DNA of 64,000 nt from Amoebidium appalachense (Eukaryota > Ichthyosporea), in NCBI GenBank assembly GCA_963693365.1, contig CAVNZM010000002.1, positions 17,236,001-17,300,000 on the forward strand. Reading direction: 5' to 3'. This document shows positions 12,574 to 44,000 of the stretch, piece by piece (position 1 is the stretch's first letter; every line of letters begins with the position of its first letter). The notes beneath the pieces are model-generated. The model saw only the letters and a program-made list of their open reading frames with translations, was not told the origin of the DNA and made no database searches. The position numbers and the translations under genes are program-made.

Positions 12574-12842
12574 TTCTCTCCCCCAACCACAAACACACAC
12601 ACACACACACGACAAAAAAAAAAAAAAAAAAAAAAAAAACTGTCATTTCCACACCATCCGTGACTTCAACTCCATGTTGCATGGCCATACCGTTGCGGCT
12701 TTGGTTGTGGTGCAAATATATCCGGCACAGCTCATTTGCAGCCCACCAGCCCAACAACAACAGTTAACAACAACTTGCTGGCGAGTTGAAAGTCTGAAGA
12801 TTTCGAAGTGAGTATCAGCTACATCCCCCCCCCCCCCCTCCC

Positions 12843-12882
<40 letters not shown>

Positions 12883-15263
12883 CGGACCCCGAAACACGCA
12901 CATACACCTTTCCTAACCGCCAGCCCCATTTCTCACATTTCCCCATCCCACCATGGCCACCCACGTGCTAGAGGCCTGCTAGCTATAGCTAAATTCTTTT
13001 CATGCCCTGCATGCATTTATCCCGTGTGCGCAGTTTGTGCTTCAACCATTTGAAGTGTACGGCAACGTGCACAGTGTTCGTCCGTGTTTTTTTTTGACAG
13101 TGTGCACGTGTACATGAATGGCCGATGGTGCGGGTTAGCAAACTTTCGGTGGTTCTGTGTCTGCAGATGCATTGCAACTGCGTGTGTCCTTGAACTAAAA
13201 TACAAGTGTACCCCTCCCCCCCCCGGGGGGCCGGGTGGGGGTGGGGAGATCGAGGGGGTGGGGAAGGGGGGGAGTCGCATCAACTCTGACGGCCCTTATG
13301 TGACGATCACTATGAATGATAGGTAGGTCGTGCACCGGCTATGCAACGGCGTTTGCTTAATTCACGTTTTTTATTCTAGCCAGAAGCAGGTAGTGGCAGT
13401 TACGGACACTAAAGCACTAACAGGGCATACACATAGGGCCATGGACGATATGCGTGTGCTGCTCTGGTGTGCGGATCCATGACTGGTAGCAGGTGAGGTG
13501 TTGCTTTGACTGCACTATACATCACATTCTTCTCATTGCCTGTGCCCAAGCCCCCTCCCAGGTCATTGATGATCACTGAAAACAAACCATGAGTGGTCTT
13601 GGGCCATACAGAATATTTCGTGGATTTTCGCCTGCTGTATGAGGTACATATTACACACTGCTTAAGTCCAAAAGCTTGCTAACGTAAAAACAAAAGAGCA
13701 CAATGCCCAACATGTGGTGTGCGGTGGTCAGCAACGCCAGCAGGGAGACTGGTTTCAAGTAAACACAATCCTAGCACAAACTGATGCCGGCGCCGTAAAC
13801 AGACACATAAACCCATGAGGCAAAGGGTCGTGCAAACATCTGTTGCGTGCGCACTACAAAGGGCGTTCCTGTCACGTGCAGGCAACAAGCAAAAGTGCTG
13901 ATGACCTCGACGACCGTGCATGGGTGCCAGTGCGCTTCATCGCGCCATAATAGTTGTATATGTTTGAGTGTGCGCTAGCTACTTGAATATGGAAGGTTAA
14001 CAGGCAACGCCGTTGATGCAGAAAAAACATGAATAAACGGTGGACAAATATGTGTTGCAGCTTGTTCACGCGTGGCAGTGTGTGCATGCACACAACCACC
14101 CATTACAAATACCACGTGCCCTATCAGTAGTCCTCGCGCAATTATGACTTTCTTCAGTCAACTTGTGTTTCGAACTACCTTCTCAGCCTTGAATTTATTT
14201 CAACATGGCCGGCTGGCCTGCAAAACGTGCCTACGTGAGGTGCAAGTTCGTGAGTGTTACTGCCGCGGAGGACCAGAAACGTTATTAAGTGAGCACTTTT
14301 AGTTGAAGACGTCTTATTTGTGTGGGAGTAAAATACCATCCGAGAGTTCCGCGAAGTCCCCGGGCTTTACTGTGTTATTACCATAAACGTTTACTGCAGG
14401 CAGAGGTGGATATCCATGGAAGCATATACAGAAGGGTTACGGGAATTGGCTCTAGATAAGGAAATAGAGTTCATATAACGGGCCCATACACTTGCTGCAT
14501 ATATGTTTTTCCCTTTGAGTCCAAACATTCAGGGCTTACACCACACTGCCCGCCAATGTACTTGTGACACACACAAAGACACAGCCTACAGGCTACAGTG
14601 CCGGCAACAGGCACAATGTTTGTCTGTGTAACGGGCCAACCGAAGCTCATCACACCCTCGCGCGTGATAAACATCCAATAAAACGCTTTTGATGGAAAAC
14701 AATGAATTCCTGAGTATCCCAGAACTCCGGGAGCCAATCACATCACAGAAACAAATTGGCAATGGATTCCAGCAGTGAAGATGCCGGCTTTTTATCCAAC
14801 CATAAATTACCATGTATGGCTCTTCATGTGTTAGAAACCAATCACCATTGGCTCAAATTTCTAGATGTTTGTGATTGGATCAGAGAGCACACTGGCTGGG
14901 AGAGAAGCAAAGATTGAACCGCCCTGTCATCGTGTCAGTTCTCTATGCCCCTACGAAGAGAAAAAAACTTTTCAGTAATGTGTTATTTCATAAATGTTTT
15001 ATAAACAATATATTTTATCTATGATAATAATAATAGTAACTGAATCGGCCACATTTTGGCTTGTAATGGTGTGACTCTGGTCCATTTCGAAGCATTGTTT
15101 GCTTCGCTCTATGAGCCGTTTTTGCGTATATAACACTGCACAGACCAGGTTATTTTTTCTTGTTTGATAAACCGCTTGCTTCGAAGCAGACAAAGTTGAG
15201 CTTCATTTCATTTATACCCACGGTTTATAACCAGAAAGCTAACAAGAGCGTATAAGGAGAGCA
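10631..15263. other. Repeat-rich intergenic DNA, no supported gene
   Basis: Contents include two GC-rich hairpins at about 10824-10880, G-rich tracts 11140-11370, C-run 11606-11632 abutting an A-run 11638-11669, C-runs at 11976-12000, 12541-12573 and 12842-12881, and a T-poor tract to 13280. From 13.3 to 15.2 kb the composition is normal. At 14730-14880 several CCAAT/ATTGG boxes appear, which may be distal promoter elements of the small gene at 15338. No open frame here has motifs or usable splice context. Confidence 0.5.
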
Positions 15264-15337
15264 TTATATAGCCATAATTAGCTGCTTCCCTCTAGTTCAC
15301 TGCGCTATCATTCATTATACTACCTCAACATCTCAAC
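15264..15337 (+). promoter_or_regulatory. Core promoter and 5' UTR of the small acidic protein gene
   Basis: TATATA at 15265-15270 lies about 70 bases before the ATG, and an upstream TATAAGG sits at 15251. CCAAT/ATTGG motifs occur several hundred bases upstream (about 14733, 14840 and 14872). No in-frame ATG lies between the TATA and the start. Confidence 0.5.
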
Positions 15338-16307
15338 ATGGCAGCCACCGGCACACTGTTCAGTTTCGAGGGCGAGCAGACAGTCAAGGCCCCCAAGGGT
15401 GCCCTTGCCACAGGCGAGCTTCTGTCCCCCACCACACCTGCCACTCCCCTGGCTGTTGGTGCGTAACCCCTCCCTATTTCTCGGTTATATATGCGTGCGT
15501 GTACCCTCTTGTGCGGAGAGCTGCAGTATTGTCCATCTGACATCTTAGTAACACACACCTGCCCTCCCCCTCTCCCCACCCTGTCCCACAGACGCACTTG
15601 TTGGAGCGTCCAACCACCATATAGCAGGTGTTATATTTGATTGTTCCAGAATAAACAGATATATTTTCTGTGCATATGAAACGGCCCACATGTATCCAAA
15701 ACAAGCAGTTACACACGCCCTTCATCACACACACACCACACAGTCATCACCATACACAACATCCCCCCCCCCTCCCCCCCCCTCCCCCCCACACACACTT
15801 AGTGTGGATGCACAAGAGCGGCTTTGTGATGCCTAACTTCATATAGCCCGCCTCCCTCCCTCCTCCCCCTCTCGCTATCACCCCCAATCCCCCCCCCCCC
15901 CCCCCCCCCTCCACCCCCCACTTCCACGCCCCACCCCCGCACCCTCACGGTCCCCCTTTCAGCCCCTCTTCTCCACCCGTGTTGTCGAACGATAATATAC
16001 CTTGGAGTGTTCTGCAGTGCTGTTGTCGCCCTCCCCCCCCCCCCCCCCCCCCCTCCCCCTCCCCCTGGGCGGGAGATTGCCTAACCTTGTTGCATACTTC
16101 CCCCCCCCCCCCCCCCCCCCCCCCCCCTTCACCCTCTCTCCTGGCGGGAGATTGCTTAATCTTGATGCATACTTATAGAAGCTGAATACTCCTCTTGTTC
16201 TTGTCCCCACCTCTGCTATGGATACTGATTTTCTGACCTGGAACTTGGTGATACTGTTGTGACAAGGCCTACAAGCTAGATGGTTCACTAGTTTCCCTTC
16301 ATGCAAG

Positions 16308-16347
<40 letters not shown>

Positions 16348-17116
16348 ACAACAACAACAACCGCCAACTCTACCTAAACCCACACCTGGTGCACATCACC
16401 CCACCTGTCTCTGCGAAATACGGTTCTGCATCCCTTCTCCCCCTTAAACCCCCCTACATTGATAAGCCCTGCTTCTCTGTGCAGGAAAAGCGGAGGCCTT
16501 TTTGTTTTGACCCCCGTCCTTTTACATAAAATGCTATGATAGGTCTTGTATGTTTTCGTACTCCGTACTGTGTATAGATCTAGCCCCCCCCCCCCCCCCC
16601 CCCCCCCCCCTCCCCCCCCCCCCTCCCCAAATCACAAACACCCCCGACCACCACCACCACCACACACACACACCACGAGTCCCCCGTTACATAAAGAATA
16701 TAACCTCTAAAGAAAGGAGATTAATTATGCATTTCAATATAGCCCGAGTGTTTCGATCTGTCAAGAGCCTTCCACTAATACTAACTGCCCCCACCCCCCC
16801 CACCCCCCCACCCCCACCCCTCGTCCCCCTGTTCCCCTACCTTCCCTTTCGCTGCACTCCACATAAGCCTCCCGCCCCTTTCCCCCGAACCACACACACA
16901 CACACACACACACACAATTCTCCGCAAATCCACACACACGTATACATACTTGCAAACTCACACACAAACCCACACACAAACTCAGCCGAGGGGGTGCCTG
17001 AAGAAAAGAGTCCCGAGGTGACGAAAAAGGAAAAAGAAATGGAAGAGCTTTTGGATGACTTCGACCCGCTGGCAAATAAGGATTTGTCAAAGGTGGACGA
17101 CAAGCTCACCTTGTAA
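15338..17116 (+). CDS. Small acidic hydrophilic protein, two exons
   Basis: Exon 1 (15338-15465) begins with ATG and ends in the donor GTTG/GTGCGT. Exon 2 (16990-17116) follows the acceptor CTCAG and runs to TAA. The phases join (G plus CC) to give about 84 residues. The N-terminal half is Ala/Pro/Thr rich (FSFEGEQTVKAPKG). The C-terminal half is highly charged, with KKEKEMEELLDDFDPLANKD. The ELLDDFDP stretch resembles the short acidic/aromatic peptides that bind endocytic adaptors, but that function is speculation. The 1.5-kb intron is full of C-runs and (CA)n, so a further exon could be hidden. I do not recognise the protein. Confidence 0.6.
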
Positions 17117-18652
17117 ATACCGGAAACCCGACAAGCCATAATGAAAGTTGCTTTGTAATAACGGGATACCGTTTCAAATATACCGGATTATACCACCCAC
17201 ATGCGAATGTGTGCGAATGTGTTTCGACACATTATGCTTTATTCGTTTTGAAACGCCAGTGGAGCAAAATGTGACTTTAGATGTATCAGCGCACGTACAC
17301 TATTTTTTTACTAGGTTTATTCATCAGTGTAAGGTGTTTTGGCAGAAGGAGTGTGGTTTGCCCTGTACATGTATGTGTCATGTGTGTACGCACATGTTGT
17401 GTAGGTGTGTGTCTGGGGATGTGTGTATTTGGTGGGGGGAGGGGCGTGAAGGTGGAAGGTGGAAAGGGGAGGGAGGGAGGGAGGGAGGGAGGGGGGGAAG
17501 CGTAGGTTGCACGGTTACGCAATTTTTTTTCTTTCTTTTTCTAATTTTCATTAGTTGAATTTGCGGTACCGCTGTACACCATATGTATCACATCCATTAC
17601 GCAGATAATATATTGATCTCCATATAGATGTCGTAACCAATTCGTAGTTTCATAGTTTTTGAGATAAACTGCGGTTTGGTTGTTGTTTATGTTTTTATGG
17701 TTTAAGCTTCTGATATCTCGATTCCAGGCTGTGCCTAGGTCTGGTGGTAAGATTTTATTTAAAAGATATTATATGTGAATATCCCCGCTTCCCCCTGCTC
17801 CCCCCCCCTCTTCCTCCCCACATGGTTCTGTTTGAAACCGTGACACAAAGATGGCATGATACAGGTGCCCCCACAGATATGCATACACGCACTTGGACTG
17901 CACACACACTGACGCACACCGTCGTACACGGGTGCACATCTCACACTCAAACTCACACGTCTTGATCAACACAAGCACAGACCGTTTGTAGATGGGTACC
18001 CCCCCCTCCCCCAGATCTGGTGAGACCACCACCCACCCGCCACCACGGTACATGTACTGTACGTACACAGCGTCGCTCATGATCACACTCACGTGCACAC
18101 ACATATTGTACGTCACACCCCGAGCGACAATCCTAATATCCCCCCACATGGACACACACAACTACGTGCATGTTGCAGGGTCGGAATGGGATTTGGCAAC
18201 ACCACCGGCGCCACACCAGCCACGCCTGCACATTGCCTGGTGGCGTCATTATTAGGCGAGCACGTGACTGCACGTGCATGCATGGTTATAACGGTATGCA
18301 TATGAAGAATACAGTCACACGTGTGTCCAATCACACGCATAACCTACTTGGCCCGGAGGGTCCCCTCAGTACACTGGTCACTCGTCGGGGACTTTTTTTT
18401 TTCTTTTCTTCCCCCCCCCCCCCCCCCCCAACCTACCTTCAAATCTGCAAACCTTTTCTATAAAACAGCCTACCCCGACCTACAGCTTGTAGGTTCAATT
18501 TTACTGATGGGAAGCACTAGCAAGGCAAGAAAGAGAGTGAAAAAAGGCTGGGAATTTGGGGAGGTTCGACGACTTCAACGGGGCCACTTAAACACACACA
18601 CGTGTGTGTTTGTCTGCAGGTGTTTGTGTTTAAATTTGTGCATGTGCGTGTG

Positions 18653-18720
<68 letters not shown>

Positions 18721-19406
18721 CGCGCGTGCGCACACGCTCGTGTGTGCAGCATGTTGAAAGTAGAATTTGATTCAGAAAACTTAGCCGTTATAAGAATATG
18801 TTTTTTACTAAAGTATAACCACTTTTCCTGTTCATTTTCAGTGGCACTCCCTGTGAAACACCCTGCTTTATTTACGTTGCATATGTGATTATCACGTACA
18901 CCGTCCCATGTATACATAAATCTCACCGAGTCATTTTATTTCTGCATGTACCGTTGCTAAGTCATGCCATATGGCCACAGGCATGCAAATATTTTATAAA
19001 ACAAATAAAAAAGTAGGAATATCGCAATCTCTATAAAATTGTGTATGGACCAGTAAGTTTCACGGGATCGCACGATTAGCCACATATAGAAACTTGGGCG
19101 AGAAGTTTTTGCGCGCCAAATATCCAGCTGGCGCTGCTCTCACAGTACCTGCACAGCACCAGGTGTGACTCATTCTACTAAACTTCAAGGCAGTATATTA
19201 TTTCATTCATACAATGCCTAAAGTAGGTATTGAAAAGTATGCGCATACATTCCAGTTAACAATAAATGTCCGCCAGCCAGCTTGCAAAAATGCATACTTG
19301 AATGGACCATCTGAGTCTCCCTGCAAATCACTAAAATACAATGCGGAAAAGAAACGTATAGAATTACTCTTCGCCCGATCCTCCCCAATATGTACCGAAA
19401 TACACC
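17117..19406. other. Intergenic, simple repeats, no supported gene
   Basis: Between two convergent genes. It contains a (GGGA)n run at 17468-17495, C-run 18411-18429, and a (TG)n of 26 units at 18660-18711 that ends in a (CG)n stretch. About 18.9-19.4 kb is AT-richer and is probably the 3' UTR/terminator zone of the minus-strand gene. Nothing coding is supported. Confidence 0.45.
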
Positions 19407-24527
<5,121 letters not shown>

Positions 24528-25287
24528 ATTTGCTGCAAAACGAAGGAACTACACGATGTCATCCTAAGACTATTCAATGGCATGTAGCACAACACAAACA
24601 ACCTGTGCAGGTAGCCGTTGAAAACCAAGTTCCTGTGAAAGATATCGACCCTGTAACTCAAGTTAGAAGGACTTCGATGCTCAGCGCGACAACTACAACT
24701 GCTTGACTGATTGAATACCCTTATCAAAACCATATATGGATCTGCCAGTTTGTATGGATGTGAATGTTATAGACCTATGTTGATAATTTACGACCGAGTA
24801 AGTGTGGTCCTGAGGTTGTTAAGAATCATAATTTCAAAGATCGTCAACCACGAGTACTGGCTGTTCCAACTTGAGCTCAACAGCCGTTCGATGTTAATTT
24901 ATTCGAAAGTTTATTGTGTGGTCCTTTAACCAGTAAAAACCCCTGGTGTACCTGACTTGAGCAAACATCATTCATCTTACCCCATAGTTCTGACCAACCA
25001 GACATAGCACTCAGCCACTTACAGGACTCTGAGGCGTATACCCAGGGCTGACAGTGCAAGACATTCAAGAAGCTACGCGCATTACACCTTGTGGTTCCCG
25101 AACGCAGTCGTAATCGAACATATTTTGTTCCCTGTGTACCCTCCTACCAGTTATCACAAAATACGAACCTATGCAAGAACCTGAGAGCAGAACACATTCA
25201 AAATACATCAGCTTTCTAATGTTATATGGCCTTGCCATCTGCTACACTTCCCTTGCACCTCCTATTGTTCCTCGAATATGTCCACGG
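24528..25287. other. Intergenic between ORC5 and the Coq4-motif gene
   Basis: About 760 bases separate the ORC5 stop codon from the next minus-strand start, so this must hold the ORC5 3' UTR and the promoter of the downstream gene. It is free of simple repeats, which is rare in this window. A minus-strand frame continues upstream of the ATG at 24527 in a different phase and reads as 5' UTR. A near-exact 14-nt repeat (TTCCTCGAATATGT) lies at the ORC5 stop, about 25268-25307. Confidence 0.5.
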
Positions 25288-37506
<12,219 letters not shown>

Positions 37507-38122
37507 TGCTGCTTGGTTGTGTGCCAATAAAAGGCGTAAATGGTTTTACCACTATTGCTTTTGGTGTTTCAAAAAACTGCTATATTCCAAAATGGCGGTA
37601 TGTTTATATCATATCATAAAAAGGCGGTATGTATGTTTGAACAATGTTTTCTTTTAGGAAGGGAGAAAGTGGTTGCGCAAGGCCTGCTGGGACGATAGCT
37701 ATACTGCAGCCACCTGTGCACGTCACCCTCTTATGTCTCTGGCTATATAGCCTCCAGAAGCGCCGTGCCGTCGACGTCAGATTTGTTGCTGAGCTATGTG
37801 GTAAATGCGGTAAGGTGGACAAGGACAACACAAAGAAAACAAGCACAGAACAGAGGTTTCACACTGCCGGCACGCCGGCGCCCAGCCTCGGCGGCGGAAT
37901 AACAAAACCGCGGGAACACAGAGCCAATCAAAACGGCTGGATGACGTAAGAGGTCCGTGACAACACCTGCCTGTTGACGTTGCCGCAGCTTACAGTTTCT
38001 TCCGGGCAAGCCCGACCATAACCCCGTTTTTACGGTAAAAAATACCCAGAAACATTTGAAAATACCAACACAATTTCGGTTCATGGTAAGCCTCCCGAGG
38101 TTTCATGGTAAGACATGGTAAG

Positions 38123-38159
<37 letters not shown>

Positions 38160-38271
38160 CCCGCCCGGCCCCCATGCATATGGCTGCGTATTATAACACA
38201 ACACATGTGGTAAACCATGATATCATACGTATATAAGCATCAAATGATACGGATATTCCAAAGTAGTGGCG
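37507..38271. other. ORC5 upstream region, no supported gene
   Basis: This is presumably the ORC5 promoter (minus sense). An inverted CCAAT box lies at about 37922, and a short GGCGGTATGT direct repeat lies near 37593-37630. A C-run of about 35 nt is at 38123-38157. No coding frame is supported. Confidence 0.4.
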
Positions 38272-38349
38272 CCACGTGTGTGTGTGTGTGCCACGGTGTG
38301 TGTGTGTGTGTGCTATGTGTGCGTCCGTGTATGTGTGTGCGTGCCTGTA

Positions 38350-38388
<39 letters not shown>

Positions 38389-38399
38389 GTTTGTGTGTG

Positions 38400-38468
<69 letters not shown>

Positions 38469-38839
38469 CGTGTGTTCGTGTGTGTATGTGTGTGTGCGTA
38501 CTGTGTGTTACTGTGTGTGTGTGTGTGCGTGTGTGTGTGTGACAGTGTGTGTGTGTGTGTGTACATGTGTGTGTGTGTGTGCGTGTGTGTGTATACATGT
38601 GTGTGCTTGTGTGTGTGTGTGTGTGTGTGTGCATGCGCGCGCGATGTGTGCGCATGTGTACTTGTGTGTGTGTGTGTGTGCCCGTGCGTGCGCATGCGCG
38701 TGTGTGCCTGTGTGCGGTGCCGTTTGTTTTTGTATGCGCGGTGTGTGTGTGTGTGTGTCCACGCGTGTGTGTTTGTGTGCATGTGTGTGAAAAGTTGTGT
38801 GTGCACGTGCACGTGTGCGCTCGTGCTCGTGTGGCAACG

Positions 38840-38873
<34 letters not shown>

Positions 38874-39274
38874 ACACACACACACCTTCACACACCGTGG
38901 CACACACACACACACACATGTACACAGACATGCACACAGCTAGTACTCCGGCCCACACGTACACAGACACACATGTACACGGCACACATATGGTATATAC
39001 TCACGGACGTGACACTGTGGCACACACACACAGTGTTGTACAAGCGTACACACCGGCACACACCGTCACACACTGCCATACTAGTACACACACGTGACAC
39101 ACACACAGAGCACACACACATACGCCCACCCACCCATCCACACACACCACACGTACACGCTCGCCACACACTGTAACACACACCCACCGTGACTGACTGA
39201 CACACACACACATATGTACACACGTTAACACACACACACACATGCACACACACACTCACGTACATGCACACACA

Positions 39275-39349
<75 letters not shown>

Positions 39350-39404
39350 ACACAAACAAACACACGTGACACACACACACTGTGACCGTGACGCACACAC
39401 ACAT

Positions 39405-39463
<59 letters not shown>

Positions 39464-39466
39464 ACA

Positions 39467-39499
<33 letters not shown>

Positions 39500-39600
39500 T
39501 GACACACACCGTACACACACACTGACACACACCGTATCAAACATCATGGCATACACACACATCATGATACACACACACATGTACACGCCCGTCCCCCGTA
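38272..39600. repeat. Giant TG-rich arm followed by CA-rich arm
   Basis: About 560 nt of (TG)n-like sequence (38272-38838) switches abruptly to about 760 nt of (CA)n-like sequence, with an embedded (CT)n at 39315-39346. The two arms are mutually complementary in composition and could form a very long imperfect hairpin. Confidence 0.85.
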
Positions 39601-41779
<2,179 letters not shown>

Positions 41780-41892
41780 GCTGGGTCACTGACCTACAGT
41801 GGGTGTGAGAGTACAGCCACTTTGCCGCATGTTTATCGAGCTATATAAATAGTTGGCAGTAGCTGCGGGCCACCAAAGCGTGCTGTGCCCCC

Positions 41893-41944
<52 letters not shown>

Positions 41945-42173
41945 ACCCACCCACCCACCCACCCACCCACCCACCCACCCACCTGAGACTGGTCTCTCTG
42001 TGCCTCGAGTACAGACAGCCAAGTCAAACACAGCTCAAACCGGGGCACGGCAACTTCGAAGCTGGGTCACTGACCTACAGTGGGTGTGAGAGTACAGCCA
42101 CTTTGCCGCATGTTTATCGAGCTATATAAATAGTTGGCAGTAGCTGCGGGCCACCAAAGCGTGCTGTGCCCCT

Positions 42174-42208
<35 letters not shown>

Positions 42209-42370
42209 CCCCCTCCCCCCCCCCCCCCCCCCCCCCCCCCCCCACCCACCGGGTGACCCACCCACCCACCCACCCACCCACCCACCCACCCACCTGAGAC
42301 TGGTCTCTCTGTGCCTCGAGTACAGACAGCCTAAGTCAAACACAGCTCAAACCGGGGCACGGCAACTTCC
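41780..42370. repeat. Tandem duplication of a ~280-310 bp unit
   Basis: Copy 1 spans 41780-42057 and copy 2 spans 42061-42370. Each begins with GCTGGGTCACTGACCTACAG, contains CGAGCTATATAAATAG, then a C-run (about 55 nt in copy 1, interrupted in copy 2), a (CCCA)n array, and the end segment CCTGAGACTGGTCTCTCTG...GGCACGGCAACTTC. Single-base unique parts are nearly identical, so the duplication is recent. Only the C-run and (CCCA)n lengths differ. Confidence 0.9.
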
Positions 42371-42628
42371 CAGAGGCTGGCGACGCCACGGTGGGCCCGC
42401 AGCGCAGTGGCCCAGCGGCAAATCCACCAACTGGAACCATCCATGAACCCGTGCATCGCCACTGTGTGATTTTTCGCTAATCAGATGCTGCAAGATGATT
42501 GCGCAAACACTGTGTGACGTCACAAGTACCCCTGGGCTGTTGCCAAGTTCCACAGCCGAGAACTGCAGGGATAACACACGCCAAATGCATGGCGTAATGA
42601 AAAGCAGATGAAAGTAGTTAGATTTCGT

Positions 42629-42670
<42 letters not shown>

Positions 42671-42739
42671 AGGGGGGGGGGATCATAGGCCTATTCATAA
42701 AGTGAAATACTACGATAATTTCTCTGTGACAGCTGTGTG

Positions 42740-42935
42740 GGTAGGTGGCTCATAGCCTAGCCAATCATTTTTGGAAAGCAATAGGACAGTATGACCACCT
42801 TTGCACCAATCATATCAAGTGTTCAAACATAAACCAATCACATTGCACTAAGTCATCCATGCTTCCCGCCTGGTATATAAAGTCGTTCCTCGTGCTATTG
42901 TCTTCATTCAACTCGTTTCCCGCTCCGTGTTGAAC
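42740..42935 (+). promoter_or_regulatory. eIF4G core promoter and non-coding exon 1
   Basis: A consensus TATATAAA lies at 42874-42881. Upstream are three CCAAT boxes in the same orientation, at about 42759, 42807 and 42835. Transcription probably starts near 42905. A donor AAC/GTATGT ends the untranslated exon at 42935. The next exon begins at 43972 after an ACACAG acceptor and carries the ATG at 44001. Confidence 0.6.
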
Positions 42936-44000
42936 GTATGTATGAGGCATTATTGCCGAATTTGAGTTTTTCTAGCCTAAGGAGCCTGAAGAATCCATAG
43001 GCAATCGTGATGTAGGAGCATCAATCTCTCTATATCAGCAGGCTATCGATGTAGGGTAAAGGGTTAGGGTAGTTTTGGCGTGTTTTAGGGCTAGTTTGTA
43101 CGAGTATAGGCACAGGTCAGTGAGACTTGGTTAGATGCCTAGGGCGGAGGAGCCACTACTACAAAAGGCAATTATGTACTTTCTGTAAGAAGTACGGCAG
43201 TGCTGCGCCACGATTATTTGGTGTGACAGTAAGACGGTTTCACATTTATAGTGGATATTCAGGTGTGTGATGTCAGGACGGTGTTGCCTGTAGTAGTGGG
43301 TGTTACCGCCACAGGGCATGTGCAGATCTACGGCCGTTGGTTGGTGAACTGTGATTGTGACTGTCGAAAAGCAGTCTTCGTACTTGTTTGAAAGACGATA
43401 GATGTTAAGTGCAATAAACATGGTTGGTTCTTGCTAGTTTCCAGTGCTTACACTGCCCCTTTGCAGACGGATCTACTAAGCTATACAACTTGTAAGCATC
43501 GCTCAGGTATGACCTGTTTGGCACCTTTGGTCCTAGAAGCAGTAAAGGAAGCTCCCCGTGCCGCTCTCTGAAAACGGCGATGGTCCGCCTCTCTTGCTAT
43601 TGATAATAAAATTGCTCGTGGTAGTCGACTCTTTCTGGTCCATGTATTCAATGCAGAGGCAGAGCGAAAGGGAAGGCGGAAAGGGGTGTGTGTGTGTGTG
43701 TGTGTGTGTGCGTGTGTGTAGGTGGGGGGGGGGGGGGGGGGGGATATTGGGACATGTATAGATCTCCTGGGGTTTGAAGAGGGCTTTATGTGGTTCTGCC
43801 TAAAGGAGCAGTTCTGCTGGTAAATGAGCTGCTTTTTGCTATCCGACAGGGGTTCGGCAAAGGTTTTGAAAGGGTGTGTCTAGCCTCTGCTGTTGTCGTT
43901 TTGAATCTTGTGATGGAGGCGCAAGCGGTTCGGACGCTCGATGCGTGGTTGACATGTCTTTTCTCACACAGGGGAAGTCAGACCTTGAAGCCGTTACATC

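Noticed and set aside
18411-18711. Gene with Cys/Val-rich product
   Set aside because: The frame is produced by (TG)n. Nothing outside the repeat supports coding.
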